This document shows positions 49,650 to 57,961 of a stretch of DNA of 64,000 nt, piece after piece. A model generated the notes under the pieces. That model ran no database searches. It was not told where the DNA came from and was given only the letters and a program-made list of their open reading frames with translations. Location: the NCBI RefSeq assembly GCF_026013415.1, contig NZ_JAPDOK010000001.1, positions 437,342-501,341 on the forward strand. The letters run 5' to 3'. The stretch is from Sphingomonas caeni. GTDB lineage: Bacteria > Pseudomonadota > Alphaproteobacteria > Sphingomonadales > Sphingomonadaceae. The position numbers and the translations under genes were made by a program. Positions within the stretch are counted from its first letter, which is position 1, and the number at the start of each line of letters is the position of its first letter.

Positions 49650-49672
49650 TGTGATATGTTGTCACATAACAT
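49650..49672. promoter_or_regulatory. Overlapping dyads in the paralog D/lectin divergent promoter
   Basis: TGTGA (49650-49654) and TCACA (49662-49666) flank seven bases, one more than the classic CRP site. ATGTT (49656-49660) and AACAT (49668-49672) form a second dyad with seven bases between. This lies 14 bp from the paralog D start and 115 bp before the lectin, in an A+T-rich patch. CRP or another dimeric regulator is possible. Confidence 0.45.
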
Positions 49673-49786
49673 TTTTGTGCTCTCTCGGCAAGCGGAAGCG
49701 CGAACGGGCCGATCATGGTAAAGGCAGATCATAACGGGTCCGAATCGGAGCAACGACTCCCCGCAACTTCAACGAGGGGAAATCAA

Positions 49787-50086
49787 ATGGCCGACGGTGT
49801 TTTCATGACTGCGACCGCAGCAGTAAACTGGTTCGACAAGAATGGCGGGTTGCACATCCGTGTCTATGGCAGCGACGGAGAAACGATCAGCGAACGCTGC
49901 GCCGATGCCGGCGGTTCGGGCTGGACGACCGGCACCTTCAGTACCGGCGGCTCGCACGTTTCGGCAACCGTCTGGACCGTGAACGGCAATCCCAGCATCC
50001 GGGTCTATTGCACCGGCGACAACGGCACGACCGAGTGGTGCAACGACGGCGCGGCCTGGTACCAGGGCACTTACACGCCCTATTGA
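49787..50086 (+). CDS. Two-repeat lectin like the Ralstonia fucose-binding lectin (RSL/AAL type)
   Basis: A 99-residue protein without signal peptide, ATG after GAGGGGA. It has two ~45-residue repeats: HIRVYGSDGETISERCADAG then GWTTGTF, and SIRVYCTGDNGTTEWCNDG then WYQGTY. This is the layout of the 90-residue Ralstonia lectin, whose trimer makes a six-bladed propeller. Sugar-contact residues Arg25/Arg72, Glu36/Glu83 and Trp46/Trp91 are kept. The Trp that follows Cys in the CWDG motif is Ala39 in repeat 1 and Asn86 in repeat 2, so specificity or affinity may differ. Followed by a terminator. Confidence 0.85.
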   Translation: MADGVFMTATAAVNWFDKNGGLHIRVYGSDGETISERCADAGGSGWTTGTFSTGGSHVSATVWTVNGNPSIRVYCTGDNGTTEWCNDGAAWYQGTYTPY

Positions 50087-50097
50087 TGGCCGCGACT

Positions 50098-50122
50098 AAC
50101 CCCTCCCCCTCCGGGAGGGGTT
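50098..50122 (+). terminator. Terminator hairpin after the lectin gene
   Basis: AACCCCTCCC (50098-50107) pairs perfectly with GGGAGGGGTT (50113-50122) around CCTCC. Its right arm touches the last base of the converging metH stop codon, so the same hairpin may serve both genes. No long U-run follows. Confidence 0.6.
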
Positions 50123-52728
50123 CAATCCAGGTTCGGCCGCAGCCAGCGTGTCGCCTGCTCGATGCTCACCCCGCGCCGCGCGGCATAATCCTCGAGCTGA
50201 TCCTGCCCCACGCGCGCCACGCCGAAATACTCGGCCTGCGGGTGCCCGAAATAGAAGCCCGAGACCGCCGCGGTCGGCAGCATCGCGAAGCTTTCGGTCA
50301 GCGTGATCCCTGTGCGGTGGTGCGCGTCGAGCATCTTGAACAGGATCGGCTTGAGGCTGTGCTCGGGGCAGGCCGGATAGCCCGGCGCCGGGCGGATGCC
50401 ACGATACTGTTCCTTGATCAGCGCCTCGTTGGTCAGCTGCTCGCCCTCGGCATAGCCCCAGAGCGCCGTGCGCACATAATGGTGCAGCCGCTCGGCGAAC
50501 GCCTCGGCGAAGCGGTCCGCCAGTGCCTTGAGCAAGATGTCCGAATAATCGTCGATCGCCGCCTTGAAGCGCGCCAGATGGGGCTCGATCCCATGGATCG
50601 ACACCGCGAACCCGCCGATCCAGTCGCCGTTGCGGTCGATGAAGTCCGCCAGGCACATATTCGCCCGGCCTTCGCGTTTCGCGATCTGCTGGCGCAGCAT
50701 CGGCAGCCGGACATGCTCCTCATCCTCGACATGGACGATGATATCGTCGCCGTCGCGCCGGCACGGCCACAGCCCGACCACGCCGCGCGCGGTCAGCCAT
50801 TGCTCGTCGACGATCCGGTCGAGCATCTTGTTGGCATCGGCGAACAGCGACCGCGCGCTCTCCCCCACCACCTTGTCGTCGAGGATCGCGGGATAGTTCC
50901 CCGCCAGCTCCCAGGCGCGGAAGAAGGGCGTCCAGTCGATATAGTGGCGCAGGTCCTTGAGGTCCCAGCTCGGAAAGTCATGCAGCCCCGGCAGCTTGGG
51001 CCGCCCGGGCTTGAGCGTCATGTCCGCCTCGAACGCATTGTCGCGCGCCTTGCCGATCGGCAGCAGCTCGCTCTGCCCGCGCCCCTCGCGCGCGGCGCGG
51101 ATGCCGGCATATTCCTCGGCGACCTTGGCGACATAATCGTCGCGGATCGTCTCGGAGACGAGCGTGGTCGCCACCCCCACCGCGCGGCTTGCGTCGAGCA
51201 CATGGATCACCGGTCCCTTGTACGCCGGCTCGATCCTGAGCGCGGTGTGCACGCGGCTCGTCGTCGCCCCGCCGATCAGCAGCGGCATCGTCATGTTCAG
51301 CCGCTGCATCTCCTCGGCGACGGTCACCATCTCGTCGAGGCTCGGGGTGATCAGCCCCGATAGCCCGATCATGTCGGCATCATTCTCGTTCGCCGCCTCG
51401 AGGATCCGGGTCCAGGGCACCATCACCCCCAGATCGACCACCTCGAAGCCGTTGCACTGGAGCACCACGCCGACGATGTTCTTGCCGATATCATGCACGT
51501 CGCCCTTGACGGTCGCCATGATGACCTTGCCCTTGCCCTTGGCGCCCGGCTCCTTGGCCGCCTCGATATAGGGGAGCAGGTGCGCGACGGCCTTCTTCAT
51601 CACGCGCGCCGATTTCACCACCTGCGGCAGGAACATCTTGCCCGATCCGAACAGGTCGCCCACCACGTTCATCCCGTCCATCAGCGGGCCTTCGATCACC
51701 TCGATCGGCCGGGCGAAAGCCAGCCGCGCCTCCTCGGTGTCCTCGACCACCCATTGGTCGATCCCCTTGACCAGCGCATGTTCGAGCCGCTTGGCCACCC
51801 CCCAGCCGCGCCACTCCGCCGCCTGCTTCTCGGCGACCGCATCGGTCCCGCGATAGCGTTCGGCGAGCGCCACCAGCCGTTCCCCGGCCTCGGGATCGCG
51901 GTTGAGGATCACATCCTCGCACGCGGTGCGCAGTTCGGGATCGATCGTATCGTACACGTCGAGCTGGCCGGCATTGACGATCGCCATGTCGAGCCCCGCG
52001 GGGATGGCATGATAGAGGAACACCGAATGCATCGCCCGGCGCACCGGCTCGTTGCCGCGGAAGCTGAACGACAGGTTGGAGAGCCCGCCCGAGAAATGGA
52101 CGTGCGGGCAGCGGCGCTTGATCTCCTTCACCGCCTCGATGAAGTCGACGCCGTAATTATTGTGCTCCTCGATCCCCGTCGCCACCGCGAACACGTTGGC
52201 GTCGAAGATGATGTCCTCGGGCGGGAAGCCGATCCCCATCAGCTCCTGGTACGCCCGCTCGCAAATCTCGATCTTGCGCGCCTGGGTGTCCGCCTGGCCG
52301 ACCTCGTCGAACGCCATCACGACCACCGCCGCGCCATAGGCCATGCACTTGCGGGCATGATCGAGGAACTGGGGAACACCCTCCTTCATGCTGATCGAAT
52401 TGACGATCGGCTTGCCGCTGACGCATTTCAGCCCCGCCTCGATCACGTCCCATTTGGACGAATCGATCATCACCGGGACGCGCGCGATATCAGGCTCGGC
52501 TGCGATCAGCTTGAGGAAGGTCGTCATGGCGTGGTGCGCGTCGAGCAGCCCCTCGTCCATGTTGACGTCGATCACCTGCGCACCATTCTCGACCTGCTGC
52601 CGCGCGACCTCGACCGCCTTGGCATAGTCGCCCGCCATGATCAGCTTCTTGAACGCCGCGGAGCCCGTGACGTTGGTGCGCTCGCCGATATTGACGAAAT
52701 TGGTGGAAGCGGTGGGGGTGGTGTTCAT
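50122..52728 (-). CDS. metH: Methionine synthase, folate/cobalamin/activation part of a split MetH
   Basis: B12-dependent methionine synthase lacking the homocysteine domain, 868 residues. It has the pterin-binding domain ([25 protein letters not shown]), the cobalamin cap and Rossmann part with the cobalt-ligand motif [16 protein letters not shown]-like [15 protein letters not shown] and GGATTSR, and the C-terminal SAM activation domain ([12 protein letters not shown]). Start at 52728 after AGGAATG. The missing homocysteine/zinc half is the next gene upstream at 52829, across a REP-like hairpin. Confidence 0.97.
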   Translation of the reverse strand: MNTTPTASTNFVNIGERTNVTGSAAFKKLIMAGDYAKAVEVARQQVENGAQVIDVNMDEGLLDAHHAMTTFLKLIAAEPDIARVPVMIDSSKWDVIEAGLKCVSGKPIVNSISMKEGVPQFLDHARKCMAYGAAVVVMAFDEVGQADTQARKIEICERAYQELMGIGFPPEDIIFDANVFAVATGIEEHNNYGVDFIEAVKEIKRRCPHVHFSGGLSNLSFSFRGNEPVRRAMHSVFLYHAIPAGLDMAIVNAGQLDVYDTIDPELRTACEDVILNRDPEAGERLVALAERYRGTDAVAEKQAAEWRGWGVAKRLEHALVKGIDQWVVEDTEEARLAFARPIEVIEGPLMDGMNVVGDLFGSGKMFLPQVVKSARVMKKAVAHLLPYIEAAKEPGAKGKGKVIMATVKGDVHDIGKNIVGVVLQCNGFEVVDLGVMVPWTRILEAANENDADMIGLSGLITPSLDEMVTVAEEMQRLNMTMPLLIGGATTSRVHTALRIEPAYKGPVIHVLDASRAVGVATTLVSETIRDDYVAKVAEEYAGIRAAREGRGQSELLPIGKARDNAFEADMTLKPGRPKLPGLHDFPSWDLKDLRHYIDWTPFFRAWELAGNYPAILDDKVVGESARSLFADANKMLDRIVDEQWLTARGVVGLWPCRRDGDDIIVHVEDEEHVRLPMLRQQIAKREGRANMCLADFIDRNGDWIGGFAVSIHGIEPHLARFKAAIDDYSDILLKALADRFAEAFAERLHHYVRTALWGYAEGEQLTNEALIKEQYRGIRPAPGYPACPEHSLKPILFKMLDAHHRTGITLTESFAMLPTAAVSGFYFGHPQAEYFGVARVGQDQLEDYAARRGVSIEQATRWLRPNLD

Positions 52729-52742
52729 TTCATTCCTAAGTT

Positions 52743-52824
52743 CGTCATCCCGGCGAAAGCCGGGACCCAGGGTCACGGGCGACGCCGCTCTTGGCTCTGG
52801 GTCCCGGCTTTCGCCAGGATGACG
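52743..52824. repeat. REP-like palindromic element, copy 2 (between the metH halves)
   Basis: 28-nt arms at 52743-52770 and 52797-52824 differ at one position and match the arms of the element at 25119-25199. It fills the 100-bp gap between the homocysteine half and the cobalamin half of metH and would form a strong hairpin in the shared mRNA. Confidence 0.9.
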
Positions 52825-52828
52825 GCAA

Positions 52829-53875
52829 CTATGCCGCCATCGTGAACGGCTCGAGCCCGGCGAGCCGCGTCACCACCGGCAGCTCGGGCGTCACCCGCGG
52901 CTTCGCCCCCGCTACCGTCTTCGCGATCGCCCCGATATGCTCGGGCGTCGTCCCGCAGCAGCCGCCCACGGCGTTGACCAGCCCGTCGCGCACCCATTCG
53001 TCGATCAGCTCGGCGGTGCGCTCGGGCAGCTCGTCATATTTGCCGAGCTCGTTGGGCAGCCCCGCATTGGGATAGGCGAGGATCAGCGTGTCGCAGCTCT
53101 TGGCCAGCTCGATCAGATAGGGCCGCATCAGGTCCGCGCCGAACGCGCAGTTCGCGCCCATCGTCAGCGGCTTGAGGTGCCTGAGCGCGAACCAGAAGGC
53201 CTCGATCGTATGCCCCGAAAGGTTGCGGCCGGACATGTCGGTGATCGTGAAGCTCACCATCAGCGGCACCGCGCGGCCCGAAGCCGCCTCGGCCTCGCGC
53301 GCCGCCATCCCCGCCGCTTTGGCATTGAGCGTGTCGAAGCAGGTCTCGACCAGCAGGAAATCGACCCCGCCCTCGATCAGCGCATCGCATTGCTCGCGAT
53401 ATTCGGCCTTGAGCGCATCGTAATCGATCTCACGATAGGCAGGATCGTTGACGTCGGGCGACAGCGACAGCGTCTTGTTGGTCGGCCCGATCGCGCCCGC
53501 GACGAAGCGCCGCCGCCCGTCCTTCGCCTCGGCCTTGTCCGCCGCCGCACGTGCGATCTTCGCCGCGGTCAGGTTGATCTCGCGCACCAGATGCTCGCAC
53601 CCGTAATCGGCCATCGCGATCCGCGTGCCCGAAAAGGTGTTGGTCTCGACCATGTCCGCCCCCGCCTCGAAATAGGCGGTGTGGATGCCCTCGATGATGT
53701 CCGGCCGCGTCAGGCAGAGCAGGTCGTTATTGCCCTTCTGATCGTGGCTGAGGTCGAGGTCGCCGCGATAATCGGCCTCGGTCAGCTGGAAGCGCTGGAT
53801 CGCGGTGCCATAGGCGCCGTCGAAGATCAGGATGCGCTCGGCAGCGGCGGCGCGAAAGGCGGCTTCGGCGTTCAT
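52829..53875 (-). CDS. metH: Methionine synthase, homocysteine-binding part of a split MetH
   Basis: Homocysteine S-methyltransferase domain of MetH as a separate 348-residue protein. [10 protein letters not shown] near the start, [17 protein letters not shown], and the zinc ligands Cys in [10 protein letters not shown] and the pair in [11 protein letters not shown] are intact. It must act together with the downstream pterin/cobalamin protein to move the methyl group. Overlaps the metF stop by ATGA (53872-53875). Confidence 0.95.
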   Translation of the reverse strand: MNAEAAFRAAAAERILIFDGAYGTAIQRFQLTEADYRGDLDLSHDQKGNNDLLCLTRPDIIEGIHTAYFEAGADMVETNTFSGTRIAMADYGCEHLVREINLTAAKIARAAADKAEAKDGRRRFVAGAIGPTNKTLSLSPDVNDPAYREIDYDALKAEYREQCDALIEGGVDFLLVETCFDTLNAKAAGMAAREAEAASGRAVPLMVSFTITDMSGRNLSGHTIEAFWFALRHLKPLTMGANCAFGADLMRPYLIELAKSCDTLILAYPNAGLPNELGKYDELPERTAELIDEWVRDGLVNAVGGCCGTTPEHIGAIAKTVAGAKPRVTPELPVVTRLAGLEPFTMAA

Positions 53876-54792
53876 GCGGCAGTCTCCAGCGCCGGCACCG
53901 CGGGACGCACCCCCAGCAGGTGACAGATCGCGTAGCTCAGCTCGGCGCGGTTGAGCGTGTAGAAATGGAAGGCGCGCTCGCCCCCGGCGTAAAGCTTGCG
54001 GCACAATTCCGCCGCCACCGTCGCCGCGACCAGCTGGCGCGCCGCGGGATGATCGTCGAGCCCCTCGAACAGCCGCCCCATCCAGTCCGGAACCTCGGTC
54101 CCGCACATCGCCGACATGCGCACGACGCTGGCATAGTTCATCACCGGCATGATCCCCGGCACCAGCTCGGCGTGGATCCCCGCCGCCGCCGCTTCGTCCC
54201 GGAAGCGGAAGAAGCATTCGGGCGTGAAGAAGAACTGGGTGATCGCCCGCGTCGCGCCCGCATCGATCTTGCGCTTGAGATTGTCGAGATCGGCCGCCTT
54301 GTGCGCCGAATCCGGATGACATTCGGGATAGGCCGCGACCGAAATCTCGAACGGGTGCAGCTTCCTGAGCCCCGCCACCAGATCTGCGGCATTCTCATAC
54401 CCGCCCGGATGCGTCTGATATTTCTCGCCCGCACGCGGCGGATCGCCCCTGAGCGCGACGATATGCCGCACGCCCGCATGCCAGTAATCGTTCGCCACCG
54501 CGTCGATCTCGTCGCGGGTCGCCTCGACGCAGGTAAGGTGCGCCGCCGCCGGGATGCTCGTCTCGCGCACGATCCGCGCCACCGTGTTGTGGGTCCGCTC
54601 GCGAGTCGATCCGCCCGCGCCATAGGTCACGCTGACGAAGCGCGGAGCCAGCGGCGCGAGCGTCTGGACCGACTCCCACAACGTTTCTTCCATCTTCTCG
54701 GTCTTGGGCGGGAAGAATTCGAACGACACCTCGATATCGCCCGCCACATCGGCGAACAGAGGCGCGCCTCGCGGGTCCACCAGACTACTCAT
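53872..54792 (-). CDS. metF: 5,10-Methylenetetrahydrofolate reductase
   Basis: FAD enzyme reducing methylene-THF to methyl-THF, the methyl donor for MetH; 306 residues. VSFEFFPPKTEKMEETLWE, FVSVTYGAGGSTRERT, AHLTCV, VALRGDPPR, SVAAYPECHPDS and TQFFFTPECFFRF are diagnostic. The start overlaps the regulator gene stop (ATGA, 54789-54792) and its stop overlaps the metH start, so the operon is tightly coupled. Confidence 0.97.
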   Translation of the reverse strand: MSSLVDPRGAPLFADVAGDIEVSFEFFPPKTEKMEETLWESVQTLAPLAPRFVSVTYGAGGSTRERTHNTVARIVRETSIPAAAHLTCVEATRDEIDAVANDYWHAGVRHIVALRGDPPRAGEKYQTHPGGYENAADLVAGLRKLHPFEISVAAYPECHPDSAHKAADLDNLKRKIDAGATRAITQFFFTPECFFRFRDEAAAAGIHAELVPGIMPVMNYASVVRMSAMCGTEVPDWMGRLFEGLDDHPAARQLVAATVAAELCRKLYAGGERAFHFYTLNRAELSYAICHLLGVRPAVPALETAA

Positions 54793-55748
54793 GCCGCCTT
54801 CACTTTCTCTTTGATCTCGCCGGTCTTGCGCCCCAGCCACAATTTCACCGTCAGCTCGCCCCCGCCCAGCGTCTCGACCAGCACCGGGCTCAGCCCCTGC
54901 GCCTCGAACCAGCCGAGGATCTGCTCGTCCGAAAAGCCGAGCCGGGCATGCGCGTCCTGCGTCCGCAGCTCCTCGCGCTCATGCGGCGCGAAATCGGCGA
55001 TCAGCAGGCGGCCGCCGGGGCTCAGCACCCGCGCCGCCTCGGCAATCGCCGCGCCCGGCTGCTGCGCGAAATGGAGCACGTGATGCAGGATCGCGGTATC
55101 CGCCCCGCCATCGGGCAAGGGCAGCGCATAAAGGTCCGCCTGCCGCAGCTCGGCATTGCCCACATCGGCCAGCTTGGCGCGCGCCAGCCGCAGCATCTCC
55201 GACGACCGGTCGATCCCCAAAGCCGTCTCCGCGCGCGGCGCGAACAGCTCGAGCATCCGCCCGGTGCCGGTGCCGATATCGATCAAGGCACCCAGCGAAT
55301 CCTCGCCCAGCACCCGCCCCATCTCGGCCTCGACCTCGCTTTCGGCGACATGGAGCGAGCGGATCGCGTCCCAGTCCCCGGCATGCGCCTCGAACCATTC
55401 GTTCGCAGCACTCGCCCGGTCGGCGCGCACCGCCGCGAGCCGCGCCTCGTCCGCCGCAGTCCAGTGATTGGGCCAGTGATCGACCTCGCGCCACGCATCG
55501 AGCGCCGCGAAGACGGGCGCCACGCGCTCGGCCTCGCCCAGCGCCACGAACACCCAGCTGCCTTCCTTGCGCCGCTCGGCCAGCCCGGCGTCGCACAATA
55601 TCTTCACATGGCGGCTGACCCGCGGCTGGCTCTGTCCCAGCACCTGCGCCAGCTCGCCGACCGACAGCTCCATCGCCCGCAGCAGCGCAAGGATGCGCAA
55701 CCGCGTCGAATCCGCCAGAGCGCGGAAAATGCCGAGAGCCTGATTCAT
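54789..55748 (-). CDS. ArsR-family regulator fused to a SAM methyltransferase domain (SahR-like)
   Basis: A 319-residue protein. Residues 1-90 are an ArsR winged helix (FRALADSTRLRILALL, VGELAQVLGQSQPRVSRHVKIL, KEGSWVFVAL) without metal-binding cysteines. Residues ~140-300 are a class I methyltransferase domain (LIDIGTGTGRMLELFA, GIDRSSEMLRLARAK, HHVLHFAQQPGAAIAEAARVLSPGGRLLIADF). This architecture at the head of metF-metH fits SahR, which is known to control methionine genes in response to S-adenosylhomocysteine. The ligand here is inferred. It probably autoregulates through the palindrome just upstream. Confidence 0.88.
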   Translation of the reverse strand: MNQALGIFRALADSTRLRILALLRAMELSVGELAQVLGQSQPRVSRHVKILCDAGLAERRKEGSWVFVALGEAERVAPVFAALDAWREVDHWPNHWTAADEARLAAVRADRASAANEWFEAHAGDWDAIRSLHVAESEVEAEMGRVLGEDSLGALIDIGTGTGRMLELFAPRAETALGIDRSSEMLRLARAKLADVGNAELRQADLYALPLPDGGADTAILHHVLHFAQQPGAAIAEAARVLSPGGRLLIADFAPHEREELRTQDAHARLGFSDEQILGWFEAQGLSPVLVETLGGGELTVKLWLGRKTGEIKEKVKAA

Positions 55749-55751
55749 GTG

Positions 55752-55787
55752 GGATATAGATATAAAGATATCTTTATATCAGGTCAA
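55752..55787 (-). promoter_or_regulatory. Promoter and perfect-palindrome operator of the met operon
   Basis: On the minus strand TTGACC (55787-55782), 17 bases and TATATC (55764-55759) make a near-consensus sigma-70 promoter. A perfect 22-bp palindrome at 55759-55780, half-site GATATAAAGAT, fills the spacer and the -10 box, an ideal repressor site. Transcription would start about 4-5 bases before the ATG at 55748, and no ribosome site is visible, so the first gene may be nearly leaderless. Confidence 0.75.
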
Positions 55788-55792
55788 CGCGG
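55785..55792. repeat. Target site duplication, left copy
   Basis: CAACGCGG immediately left of the transposon; identical to 58160-58167. It includes the first three bases (TTG on the minus strand) of the met operon -35 box, which stays intact. Confidence 0.92.
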
Positions 55793-55817
55793 GGCAATTA
55801 TATACTTGACGTACTAG
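55793..55817 (+). repeat. Left terminal inverted repeat of the IS1595-family element
   Basis: Begins GGCAATTATATAC, then TTGACGTACTAG. It matches the reverse complement of 58135-58159 at 23 of 25 positions. TTGACG within it may also provide a -35 box for the transposase. Confidence 0.9.
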
Positions 55818-55855
55818 CCCGGTTTTCGTAGGGTCGCACCATAAGGAAGCGACCA

Positions 55856-56764
55856 ATGAACCTGACGAACCCGATCTACAGCGATAGCGAACTGGCCCGC
55901 GAGCATCTTGAGCGGCTGCACTGGCCGGAAGGCCCGGTATGTCCGCACTGCGGCTGCATGGATCGGATTACGAAGCTTCAGGGCAAGAGCACCCGCCCCG
56001 GCGTGTACAAGTGCAACGACTGTGAGAAGCCTTTCACGGTGACGGTCGGCACGATCATGGAGGACAGCAAAATCCCGCTCAACAAGTGGCTGATGGCGTA
56101 CGCCCTGATGGCCGCGAGCAAGAAGGGCATCAGCGCCCACCAGCTGCATCGGTCGCTTGGGATCACCTACAAGTCCGCATGGTTTCTCGCCCATCGCATC
56201 CGCGAGACGATGACCGATGAAGGCGGCCACCTTGGCGGCGAGGGAAAGATTGTCGAGGCCGATGAAACCTTCGTCGGCGGAAAGGCTCACAACCGCGCCT
56301 TCCGCAAGCCTGCCGCGAAGAAGATGGTTTTCGCGCTAGTCGAGCGTGACGGTCGCGCCCGCTCGTTCCACGTCGCGAATATCACCGGCAAGACGCTGCG
56401 CCCGCTTCTGGTGCGCAATGTTAGCCGCGAAAGCATGCTGATGACCGACACCGCCGCTGTCTATCGCACGGTCGGTCGCGAGTATGCCCGCCACGGCATG
56501 GTGAACCACGGCATCAGCCAGTACGTCACGATGGACAAGGTGAAGCACAGCAACACCGCCGAAAATTTCTTCTCGATCTTCAAGCGTGGCGTGATCGGCA
56601 CCTATCACCACATGAGCGAGGCGCACCTGTCGCGCTACTGTCGCGAGTTTGATTTCAGGTACAACACCCGCCTACTGTCGGACGGCGAGCGCACCGCCGT
56701 TGCGGTGAAGGCTGGCCGTGGCAAGCGCCTGACGTACCGGCAACCTAGTGGACTCCCTGCCTGA
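55856..56764 (+). CDS. IS1595-family transposase
   Basis: DDE-type transposase, 302 residues, full length. An N-terminal zinc ribbon (Cys29, Cys32, Cys53, Cys56 in CPHCGC and KCNDC) is followed by a helix-turn-helix-like region (SAHQLHRSLGITYKSAWFLAHRIRE). The catalytic core has Asp136 (VEADETFVGGK), Asp198 (MLMTDTAAVY) and the NTAENFFSIFKRG segment. No frameshift, so the element could still be active. It starts 63 bp inside the left end after AAGGAAG. Confidence 0.95.
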   Translation: MNLTNPIYSDSELAREHLERLHWPEGPVCPHCGCMDRITKLQGKSTRPGVYKCNDCEKPFTVTVGTIMEDSKIPLNKWLMAYALMAASKKGISAHQLHRSLGITYKSAWFLAHRIRETMTDEGGHLGGEGKIVEADETFVGGKAHNRAFRKPAAKKMVFALVERDGRARSFHVANITGKTLRPLLVRNVSRESMLMTDTAAVYRTVGREYARHGMVNHGISQYVTMDKVKHSNTAENFFSIFKRGVIGTYHHMSEAHLSRYCREFDFRYNTRLLSDGERTAVAVKAGRGKRLTYRQPSGLPA

Positions 56765-56826
56765 CATTAAGCAGCCGGAAGAACGCCCGATGGGCGAGCG
56801 CCGGAAGCGATATTACGGATGACGCC

Positions 56827-56848
56827 CACATAAGGATTTCCTTATGTG
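56827..56848. terminator. Perfect hairpin downstream of the transposase
   Basis: CACATAAGGA and TCCTTATGTG flank two bases, a perfect 10-bp dyad, followed by CGTTCTTTATCC. It could end transposase transcription or be an operator for the passenger genes. The rest of 56765-57007 shows no gene. Confidence 0.55.
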
Positions 56849-57007
56849 CGTTCTTTATCCGTTCTTCGTCACGAAACTGTAACAAAGACTCGGAATCAGG
56901 GACTTGGGCCGAAAGCTCGGTCGTTTCGCAAGCCTTTGACAGCGGGAGGCGCGTGAGGCGCTTTCCGGGCGAGCGGCCCAACCGCTCCTGAGTCAAAGGA
57001 GGCCAAG

Positions 57008-57139
57008 ATGGCTTACCCGATTCACGAGCGCGGCAGGGACGCTGACAATGGTCAGTTCATCCCCGCCGACAAGGCTCGCAATCGCCGCGACGCGATTGTT
57101 GAGACCTACAAGGTGGGCAAGAAGGGTCCGCGCAACTAA
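57008..57139 (+). CDS. Passenger small protein (43 aa)
   Basis: A short basic protein with a very strong ribosome site (AAAGGAGG) before ATG: MAYPIHERGRDADNGQFIPA, then DKARNRRDAIVETYKVGKKGPRN. The GRDA..GQFIP..KA.....A.VE pattern recalls short proteins found on many mobile elements with the form GRDA.TG.FIPV..A. Function unknown. A good terminator hairpin follows. Confidence 0.7.
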   Translation: MAYPIHERGRDADNGQFIPADKARNRRDAIVETYKVGKKGPRN

Positions 57140-57161
57140 GCGCCCTTCAAGCCGCTGAGGG

Positions 57162-57193
57162 GGGCCGTCGGGAGCAATCCCGGCGGCCCTTTC
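57162..57193 (+). terminator. Terminator after the 43-aa passenger gene
   Basis: A 12-bp stem (57162-57173 with 57178-57189, one G-T pair) closed by a GCAA tetraloop and followed by TTTCGCTCTT. Confidence 0.75.
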
Positions 57194-57221
57194 GCTCTTG
57201 AATCAGAGCGATTCCAACACG

Positions 57222-57449
57222 TCAAGCTCGTTTCGAGTGAGACTCTTTGGACCGCTTTACGATATCCTCGTTGCTGATCGGGGGGGTTGCCAGGGCACGG
57301 CGCAGCAATTCGTCGCGTTGAGCATCGGAGGAGGAGGATGGCTGGTCGTCACAAGAATCGGAAGCGCCCCCCGAAGGGGACTGGGCAGCCTTCGGGGAAG
57401 GATCGGACCGCGCATGAGGCAGCGCGAGGCTCGGGGGAGAAACTTCCAT
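57222..57449 (-). CDS. Possible small polar protein overlapping the MltR-like gene head
   Basis: A 75-residue open frame on the opposite strand, ATG at 57449 with AAAGGT upstream. The N-terminal half is Ser/Pro-rich; the end (QRDELLRRALATPPISNEDI, then VKRSKESHSKRA) has the LLRRAL.TPP wording of many short helper or antitoxin-like proteins. It overlaps the first 112 bases of the MltR-like gene head-on. It may be a chance frame. Confidence 0.3.
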   Translation of the reverse strand: MEVSPPSLALPHARSDPSPKAAQSPSGGASDSCDDQPSSSSDAQRDELLRRALATPPISNEDIVKRSKESHSKRA

Positions 57450-57961
57450 CGCTTCGTGACCTTTCACGTGAGCTACCTAACGATTTACAGGCCCTCATGG
57501 AAGCGATTGGACTTCAGTCCGACCGGGGCGCGGCTGTGATGCTCGCCACCATGGTCGAAAAGGCCCTCTGGGTGGCCTTGATGACGAGGATGCCCAAAGT
57601 TGACAAGATCACCCACGATGGGTGGTTTGAGGGTGCACACGCCCCATTCCAGACGTTTTCTGCCAAGATCAAACTTGGGCGCGCATTTGGCATCTACGGC
57701 CCCCGGACAGAGGAATTGCTCAACACCATCCGAGAGATTCGAAACGCCTTCGCCCACGCTTTAACGCCGCTAGGTTTCGACAATCCCACAATCGCGAATG
57801 CGTGCCTTGGCATGGTCGATCGCCCACCATCGGAGCCGGTGGAAGGCGAAGACCATCCCATGCGGACACGCTATCACGCCTCGTGCATATGGGCGTTCGA
57901 GAAGCTTATGGATGACGCGAAGGAGAATGGTGATCAGCCCATCCTCATTAAGCTTCCGTAG
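57338..57961 (+). CDS. MltR-like protein with HEPN-type RNAFAH motif (passenger)
   Basis: A 207-residue soluble protein, ATG after GGAGGAGGAGG. Residues 1-40 are basic and disordered (AGRHKNRKRPPKGTG). The all-helical domain (LSRELPNDLQALMEAIGLQS, DRGAAVMLATMVEKALWVAL, WFEGAHAPFQTFSAKIKLGRAFGIYG) follows the MltR/mannitol repressor pattern. Residues 135-140, RNAFAH, fit the Rx4-6H motif of HEPN ribonucleases. No mannitol genes are present. As cargo of a transposon, a defence or addiction role is more likely than sugar control; this is inference. Confidence 0.72.
   Translation: MAGRHKNRKRPPKGTGQPSGKDRTAHEAARGSGEKLPSLRDLSRELPNDLQALMEAIGLQSDRGAAVMLATMVEKALWVALMTRMPKVDKITHDGWFEGAHAPFQTFSAKIKLGRAFGIYGPRTEELLNTIREIRNAFAHALTPLGFDNPTIANACLGMVDRPPSEPVEGEDHPMRTRYHASCIWAFEKLMDDAKENGDQPILIKLP

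Noticed and set aside
55749..55784. A SAM or SAH riboswitch before the met operon
   Set aside because: The leader is at most a few bases long and the symmetry is DNA-operator-like, so there is no room for a riboswitch.
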